A stretch of DNA of 64,000 nt from Ereboglobus luteus (GTDB lineage Bacteria > Verrucomicrobiota > Verrucomicrobiia > Opitutales > Opitutaceae). The stretch covers positions 3,700,501 to 3,764,500 of the forward strand of contig NZ_CP023004.1 in NCBI RefSeq assembly GCF_003096195.1, in the 5' to 3' direction. This document shows, in pieces, positions 1 through 9,045 of this stretch (position 1 is its first letter; each line of letters begins with the position of its first letter). The position numbers and the translations under genes were made by a program. The notes below the pieces were generated by a model. It did not search any database, was not told the origin of the DNA, and saw nothing but the letters and a program-made list of their open reading frames with translations.

Positions 1-3000
1 TCCGAAGCGGTCCGTGGCGCGGATCTCGACGCTGGCCGCTGTGTTTTTCATGGTGTAGGCATACAAATGATTATTTTTGTTGCCGCTGTAACTGTCCGTG
101 GAGCGTCCGAGGACGCCCTTGTGATAGCCGCTGGCATAGGCGTCGGGCCTTGCGCTGAGTTTTGTCAATGTGCCGGCCTTGACGCCATTTTCGTAGGCGA
201 CGATTTCCCATTGGGGATCGGAGTTCCAGGCGTCAACGACAACGACATTCGCAGCTTGGTTGTAGGTGAAGGTATTGGTGCCGCTGCCAAAGGCGGTGTT
301 GCCGCGATACATGCGCATTTGGTAGGTGTCGCTGTAGCCGGTGGGCTTGGAATACCAGTCGGCGAGCTTGTTGCCGGAGACGGTGTAGACGCCGTAGCCG
401 TTGGGAGCGCCGTCAAGATTGACCAAGGAATTCCACCATGCGCCGCAGGCGCCACCGTGAATGTGTTCGTAGGCCGTGATGTCTTTGGTGGAGCCGCTGA
501 TGGTAAAGGTGAGGTTTTGCTGGTAGTGGGTGTGGCCGGCGAAGAAGTGGACGTCGGCGTAGTCCTTGAGCAGATCGTAGAGTTTTTTGTGGGCGGTGTT
601 GCCACGCAGCGGGATGTGGTAAGCGACGATAATGGTTTTTGTCTTGGGGACAAAACTGAGATCCTGGCGTATCCATTCAATAATATCGTTGGTGATGCCG
701 GTGCCGTAGGCACTTTGGGAAGTGTAGAGGATGTCGTCTATGCCGATGACGTGGACGTCGCCGCGATTGAAGGAGTAGTTAACCGGGCCGTAGACGTTTT
801 CATAGGCTTCGCTGGCCTCGTAGTCGTGGCTGCCATCGCCAAGGGCCTTGTCGTGGTCGTGGTTTCCGATGACGGCAAAGTAGGGGATGCCCGCGAGGTT
901 GGTGGTGTCGCGTATGGGGATGTGCATGTTCAGGGTGTCGTTGCAGACATCGCCGAGGAGGATGGCGTAGGTTGGCAGGGTGGCGGTCTTGGCGAATTGG
1001 GCCATGTCGGCGATGGTTTCATTTCTGTAGCGAGCAAGCTGAGTGCTGTTGGACACCTGGGGGTCGCCGACTGCGAGGAGGATGAAGTCTTTTTCGGGCG
1101 CGGGGAGCCGGACGATGTTGAAATCGTAGCGCTGCTGCTCGTCGGTGAGTTTTGTATAAAATTGCGCCTGCCCGGGCTTGGCGGGGGTGCCGAGCGTGTT
1201 GATGGCGTAGTTTTCCGGCGTGGAGTAATAGACCATGCGCGCCTTGGTGGTGCCACCCTTGTTCGTGCGTTTCATCTGGTAGATGCCGTTGGCGTTGGTT
1301 TTGACGCATTGGAATCCGTCGCTGACAACGACACCTGCGACGGGCGCGCCGGTGTCGTCAACGATGGAGCCGTAGAGGTCCATGCCGGCGTCGGGGGTGA
1401 TGGCCGGGGGGACGATTGTCCAGCGGGCGTAAAGGATGTGGCTGGCGGCGACGATGGTGGCGGCGGTGACTTGTGTGCCGCCGTTGGGCGCGGTCCACCA
1501 GCCGGCGAAGGTGGCGTTGGTGTTGGTGTGAGTGGGTGTCGGGAGCGCCCCGTAGGCGACGCCGACGGAAACCGTTTTTTGCGAGGGCGTGACAGAGCCG
1601 CCTTGCGCGGAAAACGCGACTATCATGCCCGCGGGCGTGGCCGCGTCGGTGAAGGTTGCGGTGTTTGAGCCCCCGACGGAGATCAAATTGGTCTTAATGT
1701 TTTCGAGCTGTGCGGGAGTGGGCGTGGTTGGCTCGCCGTTTATCGAGACGCGGATGGTGTATGCGCCGGTGGCATTGCCGGTGATGACGAGGCGGTCGCC
1801 AGTGCTGGTGTCGGGGTTGATGGCGAGAACGATGGTGCCGGATCCGGCAAGGGTGGTGGCGGTGGCGGTGTGGAAACCTCCGGAAATGGAGCCCCCGAGA
1901 TCAAGGGTGGCATTGTTGACGAGGTTGCCAAGGGAAACGGCAGGCGTGGCGACGCGGAGCGTGCCTGACTCGATGGCGGTGTCGCCTGTGCGCGTGCCGG
2001 CGTCGGCGAGGACCAGGGTGCCTGCGCCTTTTTTGGCGAGTGATTTTCCGTCCCAACCGGAGGCGAGGGCGCCGAAACGGTCGGCGAGAGGGGTGTCGAT
2101 GGTGAAGGCCTTGCCCTCGTCAACGGTGAAAACACCGTGGGCGTTGGCGGCGGGGGCATTCCATGCGAGGAAGCGGCCGATACGGTATTCGCTTAAGTTA
2201 AGAATATTTTTCCCGAGAAATATATAATCGGGGAGACCGGTGGCGCCGGAGAGGGCAGGCGTGATGGTGGCGAAGTCACCCGTGATGCCGCCGCCGGCGA
2301 GCAGGACGAAGGCTGAACGGAGGTCGCCGGACTTGTCGGCCGGCGTGGCAAAATCCCCAACGCCTTCGAGTCGGAGCGCGCCGCCGAGCGTGGCGCCTCC
2401 GGCGATGGTGACGCGGGGGGTGGTTCGCGCGCTGTCGGGCGTGACGGCAAGCGAGGACTGGGCGTTTTGGGAGTAGTTGCCACCAACGAGGACGGCGCCG
2501 TCGGAGACGATGTGAAGATGGGCGTCGCCAAGCTCGCCGAGGGCGAGGTTGCCGCTGATGTCGAGGAGTCCGGCGACGCTGGCGGTGCCGGAGGAATAGA
2601 CGCCGGCGTTGTTGCTCTGCCCGGAATTTGCGCTGGCGGCGGCGCGAAAATCGCCGCCAACAGTGACCGTGCCGGTGGGAAGAATAGTGAGAATCCCGGT
2701 GCCGACGTTGCCAGCGGCGGGGGACACGGTGGGGTTGCGTCCAAGGTAAAAGTGGGTCTTGTTGGTCCAGAGTCCCGCGACGGTGGCGGTGCCATGACCG
2801 CTATTTTGGCCGCCGAGGGATGAGTAGGTGCCGACAGTGACGGTGCCGGTTTCGGTGATGTTGAGCGTGCCGGATCCCTGATAGCCGACTTGGAAGGAGG
2901 TGCCGACTGCCCATCGCCCGGAGACATCGACATTGCCGAGCGAGTTGGCACTGGAAGCGACGTGAACGTAGGTGCCGGTGCTAAAATAACCGTCTACAAT

Positions 3001-4002
3001 AAGCGTGCCGCCACTGGGGCCGTCGGCGGGGCTGCCGACGGGGTGCTTGGCGTTAAAAATCTTATACTGGCCGATGATGGTGTGTCGTCCGGCGCTGACA
3101 GTGCCCGTTTGTCCAATATGAAGATGCCCCGCGCCGGAGCGCCCGACAATGAGAGTAGCGTTGTTCTGCAACCAAACGCCGTCAACAATGGCGGTGCCGG
3201 AGGCATTGCTATAGTAGTCATCGGTGGATCCCCGTCCGAAATGGCCGAGGGTGGTCTCGGTGCCGCTGAAGACGACGGTGCCTGTCTGGGGTATTCTTAG
3301 CACGCCAATGGATGCGGCGCCGGCGACGGTGGTCTGTCCCGCGTAGGCAATTCTAAAGGTGCCGGTGGCGCCAGTAATGTTAAGCAGGCCGTTGACCGTG
3401 ACATCGCTGGTGTGGTTGACGGCATTGCCGAGATTAAAGGATCCGCCAACGTTCCATGTGCCGTCGATGGTGGCTTTGTTGTAGGCGGGGGCGGGGGCGG
3501 CGTTGCGGCCGAACCAAGCGTTGGCGGTGTTGGTGAGCTCGGCGCCTTTGGCGAGGTGGAATGTGCCCGAGCCGTAACTGCCAACGTAAAAGGTGTAGGC
3601 ACGAACGGAACCGGAGCCGAGGATGGTGAGCGCGCCGGCGCCACCGGTCGGGGCGGGGAAAAGCACGCTGGTGCCGCTAACGCCGCCGATGGAGATTTCG
3701 AGGTTGGTGTTGGTCCACGTGCCGGAAACGATGACGGCGGCATTGTCGCCAGCGGCGAGACCAATGTTGCTGTCGTAAACGGTGGCGTTGTCGGTGATGC
3801 GAAGCGTGCCGCTGGCGAGGTTGATGGTGTGGTTGTTGGCGCGAGTAGCGGGGGTCGTGAGAGCGACGTCGGAATACCAGTTATCGTCGGTGATGGCACC
3901 GTTGCCGCCGCCCCAAAAGATGTCGGCGGCGCGGGTCGCGGGCGCGAGGGCGAGGATTGCGGCGAGCGCGGGGAGGGCGAGGAGGGGGAGTTTTAATTTC
4001 AT
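1..4002 (-). CDS. Giant secreted beta-repeat protein with calcineurin-like phosphoesterase domain (3' end outside window)
   Basis: The frame is open without a stop from ATG at 4002 to the left edge, giving 1334 residues; the C-terminus is missing. Residues 1-24 form a signal peptide (MKLKLPLLALPALAA, then a cut after ATRA). Residues about 25-780 are Gly/Thr/Asn-rich repeats of the kind in verrucomicrobial autotransporter-like proteins. Residues about 790-860 match a Listeria-Bacteroides repeat (TFAGWWTAPNGGTQVTA, then LYARWT). From about 873 there is a carboxypeptidase-like/Metallophos_N segment (DLYGSIVDDTGAPVAGVVVS). The phosphoesterase follows, with GDPQ (Asp about 980), LGDVCND, GNHDHD (about 1046) and FAGHTHYQQ (about 1156). 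Metal-binding motifs look intact except that the first is DPQ instead of DxH. Likely a cell-surface or secreted phosphoesterase; the substrate cannot be told from sequence. Confidence 0.82.
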   Translation of the reverse strand, partial: MKLKLPLLALPALAAILALAPATRAADIFWGGGNGAITDDNWYSDVALTTPATRANNHTINLASGTLRITDNATVYDSNIGLAAGDNAAVIVSGTWTNTNLEISIGGVSGTSVLFPAPTGGAGALTILGSGSVRAYTFYVGSYGSGTFHLAKGAELTNTANAWFGRNAAPAPAYNKATIDGTWNVGGSFNLGNAVNHTSDVTVNGLLNITGATGTFRIAYAGQTTVAGAASIGVLRIPQTGTVVFSGTETTLGHFGRGSTDDYYSNASGTAIVDGVWLQNNATLIVGRSGAGHLHIGQTGTVSAGRHTIIGQYKIFNAKHPVGSPADGPSGGTLIVDGYFSTGTYVHVASSANSLGNVDVSGRWAVGTSFQVGYQGSGTLNITETGTVTVGTYSSLGGQNSGHGTATVAGLWTNKTHFYLGRNPTVSPAAGNVGTGILTILPTGTVTVGGDFRAAASANSGQSNNAGVYSSGTASVAGLLDISGNLALGELGDAHLHIVSDGAVLVGGNYSQNAQSSLAVTPDSARTTPRVTIAGGATLGGALRLEGVGDFATPADKSGDLRSAFVLLAGGGITGDFATITPALSGATGLPDYIFLGKNILNLSEYRIGRFLAWNAPAANAHGVFTVDEGKAFTIDTPLADRFGALASGWDGKSLAKKGAGTLVLADAGTRTGDTAIESGTLRVATPAVSLGNLVNNATLDLGGSISGGFHTATATTLAGSGTIVLAINPDTSTGDRLVITGNATGAYTIRVSINGEPTTPTPAQLENIKTNLISVGGSNTATFTDAATPAGMIVAFSAQGGSVTPSQKTVSVGVAYGALPTPTHTNTNATFAGWWTAPNGGTQVTAATIVAASHILYARWTIVPPAITPDAGMDLYGSIVDDTGAPVAGVVVSDGFQCVKTNANGIYQMKRTNKGGTTKARMVYYSTPENYAINTLGTPAKPGQAQFYTKLTDEQQRYDFNIVRLPAPEKDFILLAVGDPQVSNSTQLARYRNETIADMAQFAKTATLPTYAILLGDVCNDTLNMHIPIRDTTNLAGIPYFAVIGNHDHDKALGDGSHDYEASEAYENVYGPVNYSFNRGDVHVIGIDDILYTSQSAYGTGITNDIIEWIRQDLSFVPKTKTIIVAYHIPLRGNTAHKKLYDLLKDYADVHFFAGHTHYQQNLTFTISGSTKDITAYEHIHGGACGAWWNSLVNLDGAPNGYGVYTVSGNKLADWYSKPTGYSDTYQMRMYRGNTAFGSGTNTFTYNQAANVVVVDAWNSDPQWEIVAYENGVKAGTLTKLSARPDAYASGYHKGVLGRSTDSYSGNKNNHLYAYTMKNTAASVEIRATDRFG

Positions 4003-4004
4003 GG

Positions 4005-4614
4005 GAAATATAAAGGGATGTGTCGTGTTTTTAACCGCGTCCACGATGCCGGCGAGCGACCCTGCATGAATACTGGAGGGACGTGAATAAAATTTAGACA
4101 GAATGCAACCGGGGTGTGCTGTGTGGGGGGGCGGGAGGGGGTGATAAGGATAAAATCGAATTTAGGCCTTTTTTTGCAGGGAACCCCGCGCTTAAGCAAG
4201 CGTGTTAATTATTCGCACCGCCACGTGGGTGTGACCAGAAGTTGCGTCAGCAAATCGGCGGCGAGAGCGATTTGTCCCGGGGGGCGCACGCATCTCGCGT
4301 GCGAAGTTCGGTGTCTCGCCGGACTTCTCTGAGGGAAGGGCGTCGACGGGACGTCGCTGCCAACACGCGGGACGTGTGTGCTCCACGGAATTGCTCTCAT
4401 GCGTCCCGGAATTCGCCCTTTTGACACAACTTCCGGGCGCATCCCAAAATTTTCGATGCGCGAGGAACCGACTCAGGACGAAGCAGCGATCCCCGGGCCT
4501 CCTGACGAGGTGCGACGCGCCTCGTCCGCCTTGGTTTTTTTCGCCCCCCAAAAAAACAAAGGCGTTTCGGTTTAAATTATCGCATGAAAATGCCCTTGGT
4601 GAGGCGAACGTGCA
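4005..4614. other. Non-coding intergenic stretch with inverted repeats
   Basis: No reading frame here looks like a protein: the candidates are Arg/Pro-rich and lack domains. The stretch lies between two minus-strand genes. It contains a 7-bp-stem inverted repeat at 4437-4461 (GCGCATC/GATGCGC) and another at 4504-4526 (GACGAGG/CCTCGTC) followed on the plus strand by a T7 run at 4535-4541. The T-run and a matching A-run near 4551-4557 could also pair. It may hold the promoter of the large secreted gene, the end of the GDPD transcript, or a small RNA; nothing visible decides between these. Confidence 0.4.
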
Positions 4615-5442
4615 CTAATACTTCACTTTGAGCCAGGGCGTCTTTTCAGCGGCCCATTTTTTGACCTCAAGCGGAATGTCGGTGCACATGTAATCGCAGC
4701 CCAAATAGGCTCCCAGCATAAAATCGTCCACCGTAAGTCCCGGCCACAAACTGACGGTCAATCCTTCCTTGTGCGCTTTTTTGACACTGCTCCGGCTTGT
4801 TCCGTTCATGGTCGCCCCCAGCCGTTTGATGCCGAGTGCCTTGCATAGTGCGATTGTCTCGTCGTTGCAGGGTTTGCCCGTGATCAAAAGCAAATCCACA
4901 CCCGGATATTTCGATTGCAGGTAACGCAATCCCCGATAATCGCTGGAAGTGAATAGGTATTGGGCGTCGGCCGGCTTGTTCGCCATGACTGCCTTGTAAA
5001 GCTTGTCGCAATACTCGGCCAAACGCGCTTCCGGATAAAGCGCCACGGGCTTCGTTTTCAACTCGAATTCCACGTATAAACCCGGCTTGTCCTTCAGAAA
5101 ATCGAGAAACTCATCCAGAAAAAGGAAGTCGTTTCCTTTCTTTGTTTTCAGTTGTCGGATTTCCTGCGCGGTTTTCTCTTCGACGGCTCCTTTTCCGTTG
5201 CTTGTGCGTTCAAGGGTGCTGTCGTGCAGAATCACCAATTCGCCGTCTTTGGTCATGCGAATATCCGTTTCGAAACCACGATAGCCGGCATCATAGCTCG
5301 CCTTGAAGGCCATCATCGTGTTTTCATCATGCTCTAGGCGTCCGCCACGATGGGAAAAGACGCGTATTTCCTGATCCTGCGCAAAGAGCTGCAAACTGAA
5401 GGACAAGACAAACGAGGTTAAAAGAAGATAACGTGGTTTCAT
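4615..5442 (-). CDS. Secreted glycerophosphodiester phosphodiesterase family protein
   Basis: 275 residues. A signal peptide covers residues 1-21 (LLLTSFVLSFSLQLFAQ), so the mature protein is exported. The GDPD TIM-barrel signature is complete: HRGG at 31-34, ENT at 40-42, ETD at 58-60, and HDSTLERTSNG from 73. The general acid/base His pair and metal-binding Glu/Asp are therefore present. The family hydrolyses glycerophosphodiesters to an alcohol and glycerol 3-phosphate; the substrate of this member is unknown. Length is normal for the periplasmic class. Base composition is less GC-rich than in neighbouring genes, a weak hint of different history. It stands alone, with non-coding DNA on both sides. 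Confidence 0.88.
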   Translation of the reverse strand: MKPRYLLLTSFVLSFSLQLFAQDQEIRVFSHRGGRLEHDENTMMAFKASYDAGYRGFETDIRMTKDGELVILHDSTLERTSNGKGAVEEKTAQEIRQLKTKKGNDFLFLDEFLDFLKDKPGLYVEFELKTKPVALYPEARLAEYCDKLYKAVMANKPADAQYLFTSSDYRGLRYLQSKYPGVDLLLITGKPCNDETIALCKALGIKRLGATMNGTSRSSVKKAHKEGLTVSLWPGLTVDDFMLGAYLGCDYMCTDIPLEVKKWAAEKTPWLKVKY

Positions 5443-5583
5443 TTTGTTAGTAGGATAAGTGGATTAAAGGATGACGAACGGGGTTTGTTGATTTTCCATT
5501 GAAGGGAATTGTTTTTGGCATGATGGCGCGAGATTCGCCAAGACATATTTTCTGACCGCCTCGCGCAAAGCGCGCGCATGCGA

Positions 5584-6687
5584 TTATTCTTTTAAGACCC
5601 GCTTGAGCACGGGCAGGAGGATTTCGGCCTGGCGATACATACCGAGGTCGGAGGGGTGGGAGCTGTCAACGGTGCCTTCGTCGTCGTCGCCGAACAACTG
5701 GCCGCCGGTGACGTAGGTGACGCCTTTCACGCCTTCGGCGGCGAGGGTTTCGTAAGCGACGCGCAGCGCCGCGCGGGCGGTTTCGTTTTTCTTGAACTGC
5801 CGGGGCAGTATCCACGCGTTCGCGTAGCTGCGATCCTCCATCAATATGATCGGGGTCGCCGGGTGCTTTTTGCGGATGGCGCGGATGCAGTTTTCCGTGC
5901 GCTTGGTAATCTCGTCCGCGGCGAGCGAGCTCATGTTGGGCAGGCAATCGAGCACGAAGACAGAAGCGTCGATTTCCGCGACGAGGCCGGCCATCGCCGG
6001 TTCCATTTTGCCGTTGCCGGAGAAACCGAGGTTGATGACGGGCGTGTCGAGCTTGCGTCCGAGTATTGCCGGCGTGGTCATGCCGGGACGCGACGCGGAG
6101 CACCCATGCGCGATGGAGGTGCCGTAATAAACGATCGGCTTGGCCTGGGGCGGCGCGACGGGCTCGAATCCGCTGCCCTCGGGGACGCCGATTTCGACCG
6201 AGGTGGTGTTGTTATAGAGCGGCAGGTAGAGCATGTAGTCGCGCCACTCGGGAGTCGCGCCGTTCAGGATTTTTTCCTCGTGGATTTTGTTCTTGGGTTT
6301 CGACGAGCCCGCCCAGCGCCACTGGCCGTTCGGAGCGCGCGCATACAGGTCGAGACCGCTGACGCCGGTTGCGGTCATGTGCGGTTTCGCCAACTCGCCC
6401 GAGACTTCGTGGCGCGTGTGGATCACCGGCGCGTTGGTTCTGAAATAGACAACGAGGCCCGCCGAGTTGCGAGAGAGTCGCCAGACTGCCTTGGTGACCT
6501 TGCCCTCTGCGCGTTGAGGGAGGCGCGAGTAGTGCGAGGGCGTGTCGTCCCAAGCGCGGCCTGCGGGTTTCCATTGCGAGGCATCGTGCCACACGATTTC
6601 TTTTTGTGGCGCTTTTTTGGACGCGTCCGCAGCGGAAAGTCCGGCGGAAAGCAGCAGCAATGCCAAAAATGCGGGCAGCGCGTGCAT
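5584..6687 (-). CDS. Secreted SGNH/GDSL-type hydrolase
   Basis: The start is taken at 6687, where the protein begins MHALPAFLALLLLSAGLSAA, a clear signal peptide; upstream in-frame ATGs at 6783 and 6726 would add a non-signal leader. The mature part (about 345 residues) has an N-terminal beta-rich domain and then an SGNH fold: block I variant YYGTSIAHGCSASRPG (nucleophile Ser), block II GFSGNGKME, block III LDCLPNMS, and block V SSHPSDLG with the catalytic Asp/His. This arrangement resembles the SGNH_hydro_2 N-terminal plus SGNH_hydro_3 families in carbohydrate-degrading Bacteroidetes and Verrucomicrobia. Probable role: esterase, perhaps deacetylating polysaccharide. It is monocistronic. Confidence 0.85.
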   Translation of the reverse strand: MHALPAFLALLLLSAGLSAADASKKAPQKEIVWHDASQWKPAGRAWDDTPSHYSRLPQRAEGKVTKAVWRLSRNSAGLVVYFRTNAPVIHTRHEVSGELAKPHMTATGVSGLDLYARAPNGQWRWAGSSKPKNKIHEEKILNGATPEWRDYMLYLPLYNNTTSVEIGVPEGSGFEPVAPPQAKPIVYYGTSIAHGCSASRPGMTTPAILGRKLDTPVINLGFSGNGKMEPAMAGLVAEIDASVFVLDCLPNMSSLAADEITKRTENCIRAIRKKHPATPIILMEDRSYANAWILPRQFKKNETARAALRVAYETLAAEGVKGVTYVTGGQLFGDDDEGTVDSSHPSDLGMYRQAEILLPVLKRVLKE

Positions 6688-6976
6688 GGAATGGAATAAG
6701 CGAGGCGTGTGTCTAGGGTTTTGCATAGGGCGGGTAAAAGGGGGAGAGGGTGCTTTGATAGAAATCCAAATCCCAAGACTCAAGAAGGAAAGCTCATTTT
6801 ATTTTTACATCCGCATGATTTGGCGGCATTCTGGACGAAACATTCTCTTGTGCGAATGGCCTTGATCGGCGCTTAACGGAGCCAACACGCAACCATCCAA
6901 AAAATCCCTTGTCTCTACGGCTGTTCTGCGGCCATGTAACAGGCTGCGTTTTTTCGCCTCTCAAATTTATCTCACC

Positions 6977-7351
6977 ATGTCCTCGGCGGCCTACTTTCCC
7001 ATCCTCGTTCAAATCTGCCTCGCAATCGCGCTCACCGCGGGCGTGATTCTCACCTCGCAACTGCTGGGTCAGCGCGCGCGCAGAAACGCCATCAAGGACT
7101 CGCCCTACGAGTGCGGCGTCAAGTCGGACGGCAACCCGCACACGCGTTTTTCGGTGAAGTTTTATGTCACCGTGATGCTGTTCATTCTTTTCGACATCGA
7201 GGTCGTTTTTCTAATCCCCTGGGCTTTCATCTATCGCGACTTCCTCGCCAACAACATTGAAATTGTCGCGCCGATCCTGGTTTTCATCGGCGTGATCGTG
7301 CTCGGCCTTTTCTACGAGGTGAAAAAAGGCGCGCTTAAATGGGAAAAGTAA
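6977..7351 (+). CDS. nuoA: NADH-quinone oxidoreductase subunit A
   Basis: 124 residues, the usual NuoA length, with three predicted membrane helices. Family marks are the loop motif SPYECGVKS and FSVKFYVTVMLFILFDIEVVF, followed by a third helix and a basic/aromatic end. It is a membrane-arm subunit of respiratory complex I near the quinone site. It is not followed by nuoB: the next gene, 42 bp downstream, is the EIIA/diadenylate cyclase fusion. Either the complex I genes are split in this genome or this is an extra copy. The upstream gene is divergent, so the promoter should lie in 6688-6976. Confidence 0.95.
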   Translation: MSSAAYFPILVQICLAIALTAGVILTSQLLGQRARRNAIKDSPYECGVKSDGNPHTRFSVKFYVTVMLFILFDIEVVFLIPWAFIYRDFLANNIEIVAPILVFIGVIVLGLFYEVKKGALKWEK

Positions 7352-7393
7352 CACGACCCGTCCGCCCTCCCCTTCCCCCACTAGATTCCTTCC

Positions 7394-8755
7394 ATGCGGC
7401 TAGAAAAAATCATCGCCCGGAGCAGAATTGTTGAACTCGGCAGCCCCGACATCACCAGCGCGCTGGAGGAATTGCTCGAGGTTTCCATCAACCGGTTTCC
7501 CAACCTGAAGCAGGACGTTCTGCTCAAGGGCCTGCTCCAGCGCGAGAGCACGATGACCACCTATCTCGGCAACGGTGTCGCGCTCCCGCACGTGCGTGTG
7601 AAACTCGGAGGCGAGCGCCGCTACATCCTCGCCGTGGGCCGCAGCGTCGCGGGCATACGCCACGACGGCACGAAGGCCGACGAGGCGATCAACCTGATTT
7701 TCATGCTCCTGGCGGACGACCGCGCGCGCGATTACCTGCAAGTGCTCGCCGCCCTGGCGCGCATCATTGACGACGCGGATTTCGTAAAAACGCTGCTCAC
7801 CGCGCCCAAGCTCGATGACGTTTACGAACGCCTCTACTCGGCCTTCGGCGGTATGACCGCGCGCCCCGTGCAAGTGCAGCAAAACAGCATGAACCGCACG
7901 ATGATCGCCGAGGCGGAGCGCGTTGCGAAGGGCACGGCTTGCGGCATGATCATGGTGTTCGGCGACACGTTCAACAGCGGCGTCGAGCTCGGCCATTGGT
8001 CCTCCAAGATCAAATCGCTGCTTGTGACTCGCAACTTGGTCGACTCCTCGCAAGCGCAGGGAAAATTCGCCGAGGTCATACAAGTGCGCTCCTTTTCGAG
8101 CCAGCGGCTCGCGCAACTGCGCAGCGCGATCGTCGTCGGCCTGACTCGCGGCATCATTTCATTCGACGACCGCATCTGCTGCCTCGCCGGGCTGACCGGC
8201 AACAACCAGTTCGACACCATCGTGGTTGTCGATGTGGGACGCGAATTCCAAACGCTGCTCACACAAAACACCGACCTGCTGCCCGATGACGTGAAACCCG
8301 AGGTGTTTGAGCGCGTGATCGCCGTCGCAAGCGAGCTCGCCATCGAAGGGCGCGAGGGCAAGCCCGTGGGCAGCCTCTTCGTCCTCGGTGACAACGCGCA
8401 CGTGGAAAAACTCACCAAGCCGCTCGTGTTGAATCCATTCTATGGATACAAGGAGGAGGATCGCAACATCCTCAATCCGTTCATGGACGAAACCATCAAG
8501 GAGTTTTCGTCGATCGACGGCGCGTTCGTGATCCGCGGCGACGGCGTGGTGATTTCCGCCGGAAGCCTGATTCAGGCGGCGGACAGCCATGCGCTCCCCG
8601 GCGGACTAGGCGCGCGCCATTCGGCAGCCGCGGCGATTTCGGTCGCCACCAACTGCATTTCAATCGCGATTTCGTCGAGCACCGGCCAGGTGACACTCTT
8701 TCGCCGCGGCGTCATGCTCACGCTGATGGAAAAGGGCAAGATGGCCAAGGTCTAA
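7394..8755 (+). CDS. PTS EIIA-like / pyruvate-kinase-like / DAC (diadenylate cyclase) fusion
   Basis: 453 residues in three parts. Residues 1-145 look like a fructose-type PTS EIIA-2 domain, with the phosphoacceptor motif GVALPHVRV (His66). Residues about 165-325 resemble the pyruvate-kinase-C-terminal-like domain found before the cyclase in archaeal DacZ-type proteins; this is a moderate match by eye. Residues 361-453 are a DisA_N/DAC domain, with DGA at 375-377 and RHS at 408-410 where RHR is usual. The protein should make c-di-AMP from ATP if the Ser variant is tolerated. It has no membrane helix, unlike CdaA. A retained His66 suggests control by the PTS phosphorelay, which is inference. 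It lies 42 bp behind nuoA, possibly co-transcribed. Confidence 0.75.
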   Translation: MRLEKIIARSRIVELGSPDITSALEELLEVSINRFPNLKQDVLLKGLLQRESTMTTYLGNGVALPHVRVKLGGERRYILAVGRSVAGIRHDGTKADEAINLIFMLLADDRARDYLQVLAALARIIDDADFVKTLLTAPKLDDVYERLYSAFGGMTARPVQVQQNSMNRTMIAEAERVAKGTACGMIMVFGDTFNSGVELGHWSSKIKSLLVTRNLVDSSQAQGKFAEVIQVRSFSSQRLAQLRSAIVVGLTRGIISFDDRICCLAGLTGNNQFDTIVVVDVGREFQTLLTQNTDLLPDDVKPEVFERVIAVASELAIEGREGKPVGSLFVLGDNAHVEKLTKPLVLNPFYGYKEEDRNILNPFMDETIKEFSSIDGAFVIRGDGVVISAGSLIQAADSHALPGGLGARHSAAAAISVATNCISIAISSSTGQVTLFRRGVMLTLMEKGKMAKV

Positions 8756-8883
8756 GGGCTTCCGACGAACCGCGCGGCAAGGGCCGGGTCGCCGGCAGGC
8801 GGACGTCAGGGCGGTTGGCAGACTGTCGTTAACGCTCGAAACGTCGAAACCGCCGAGCACGGCCCTCGGGAAAAAATTATTGT

Positions 8884-8895
8884 GTGAATATTCAC
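8884..8895. promoter_or_regulatory. 12-bp perfect palindrome upstream of topoisomerase gene
   Basis: GTGAATATTCAC is a perfect palindrome in the 290-bp gap between the cyclase fusion and the type IA topoisomerase gene. It lies about 150 bp before the start codon at 9046, in the AT-richer part of the gap. It could be a dimeric repressor operator. No regulator is identified and chance cannot be excluded. Confidence 0.3.
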
Positions 8896-9045
8896 CCACT
8901 GGATGGCGGCTGGTTTTTTGTGCGCATCCCATTGTGGTTTCGCAACTTTGTGCTTTGTCAAAAATCTGTGTTTTTCACACCCCTCAAAAAACAAAACCTT
9001 GAAATCCTCGCGCCACCCCCATAACCGCTCGCCTCTTAAAACATC

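Noticed and set aside
67-3996. Several plus-strand open frames, including one of 533 codons
   Set aside because: They are the antisense of the large secreted protein, are rich in Val/Gly/Asp without domains, and break up repeatedly, whereas the minus frame is continuous with a signal peptide and phosphoesterase motifs.
4192-4618. Short open frames on both strands in the 4.0-4.6 kb gap
   Set aside because: Arg/Pro-rich, overlapping each other in several frames, no plausible start context or domain.
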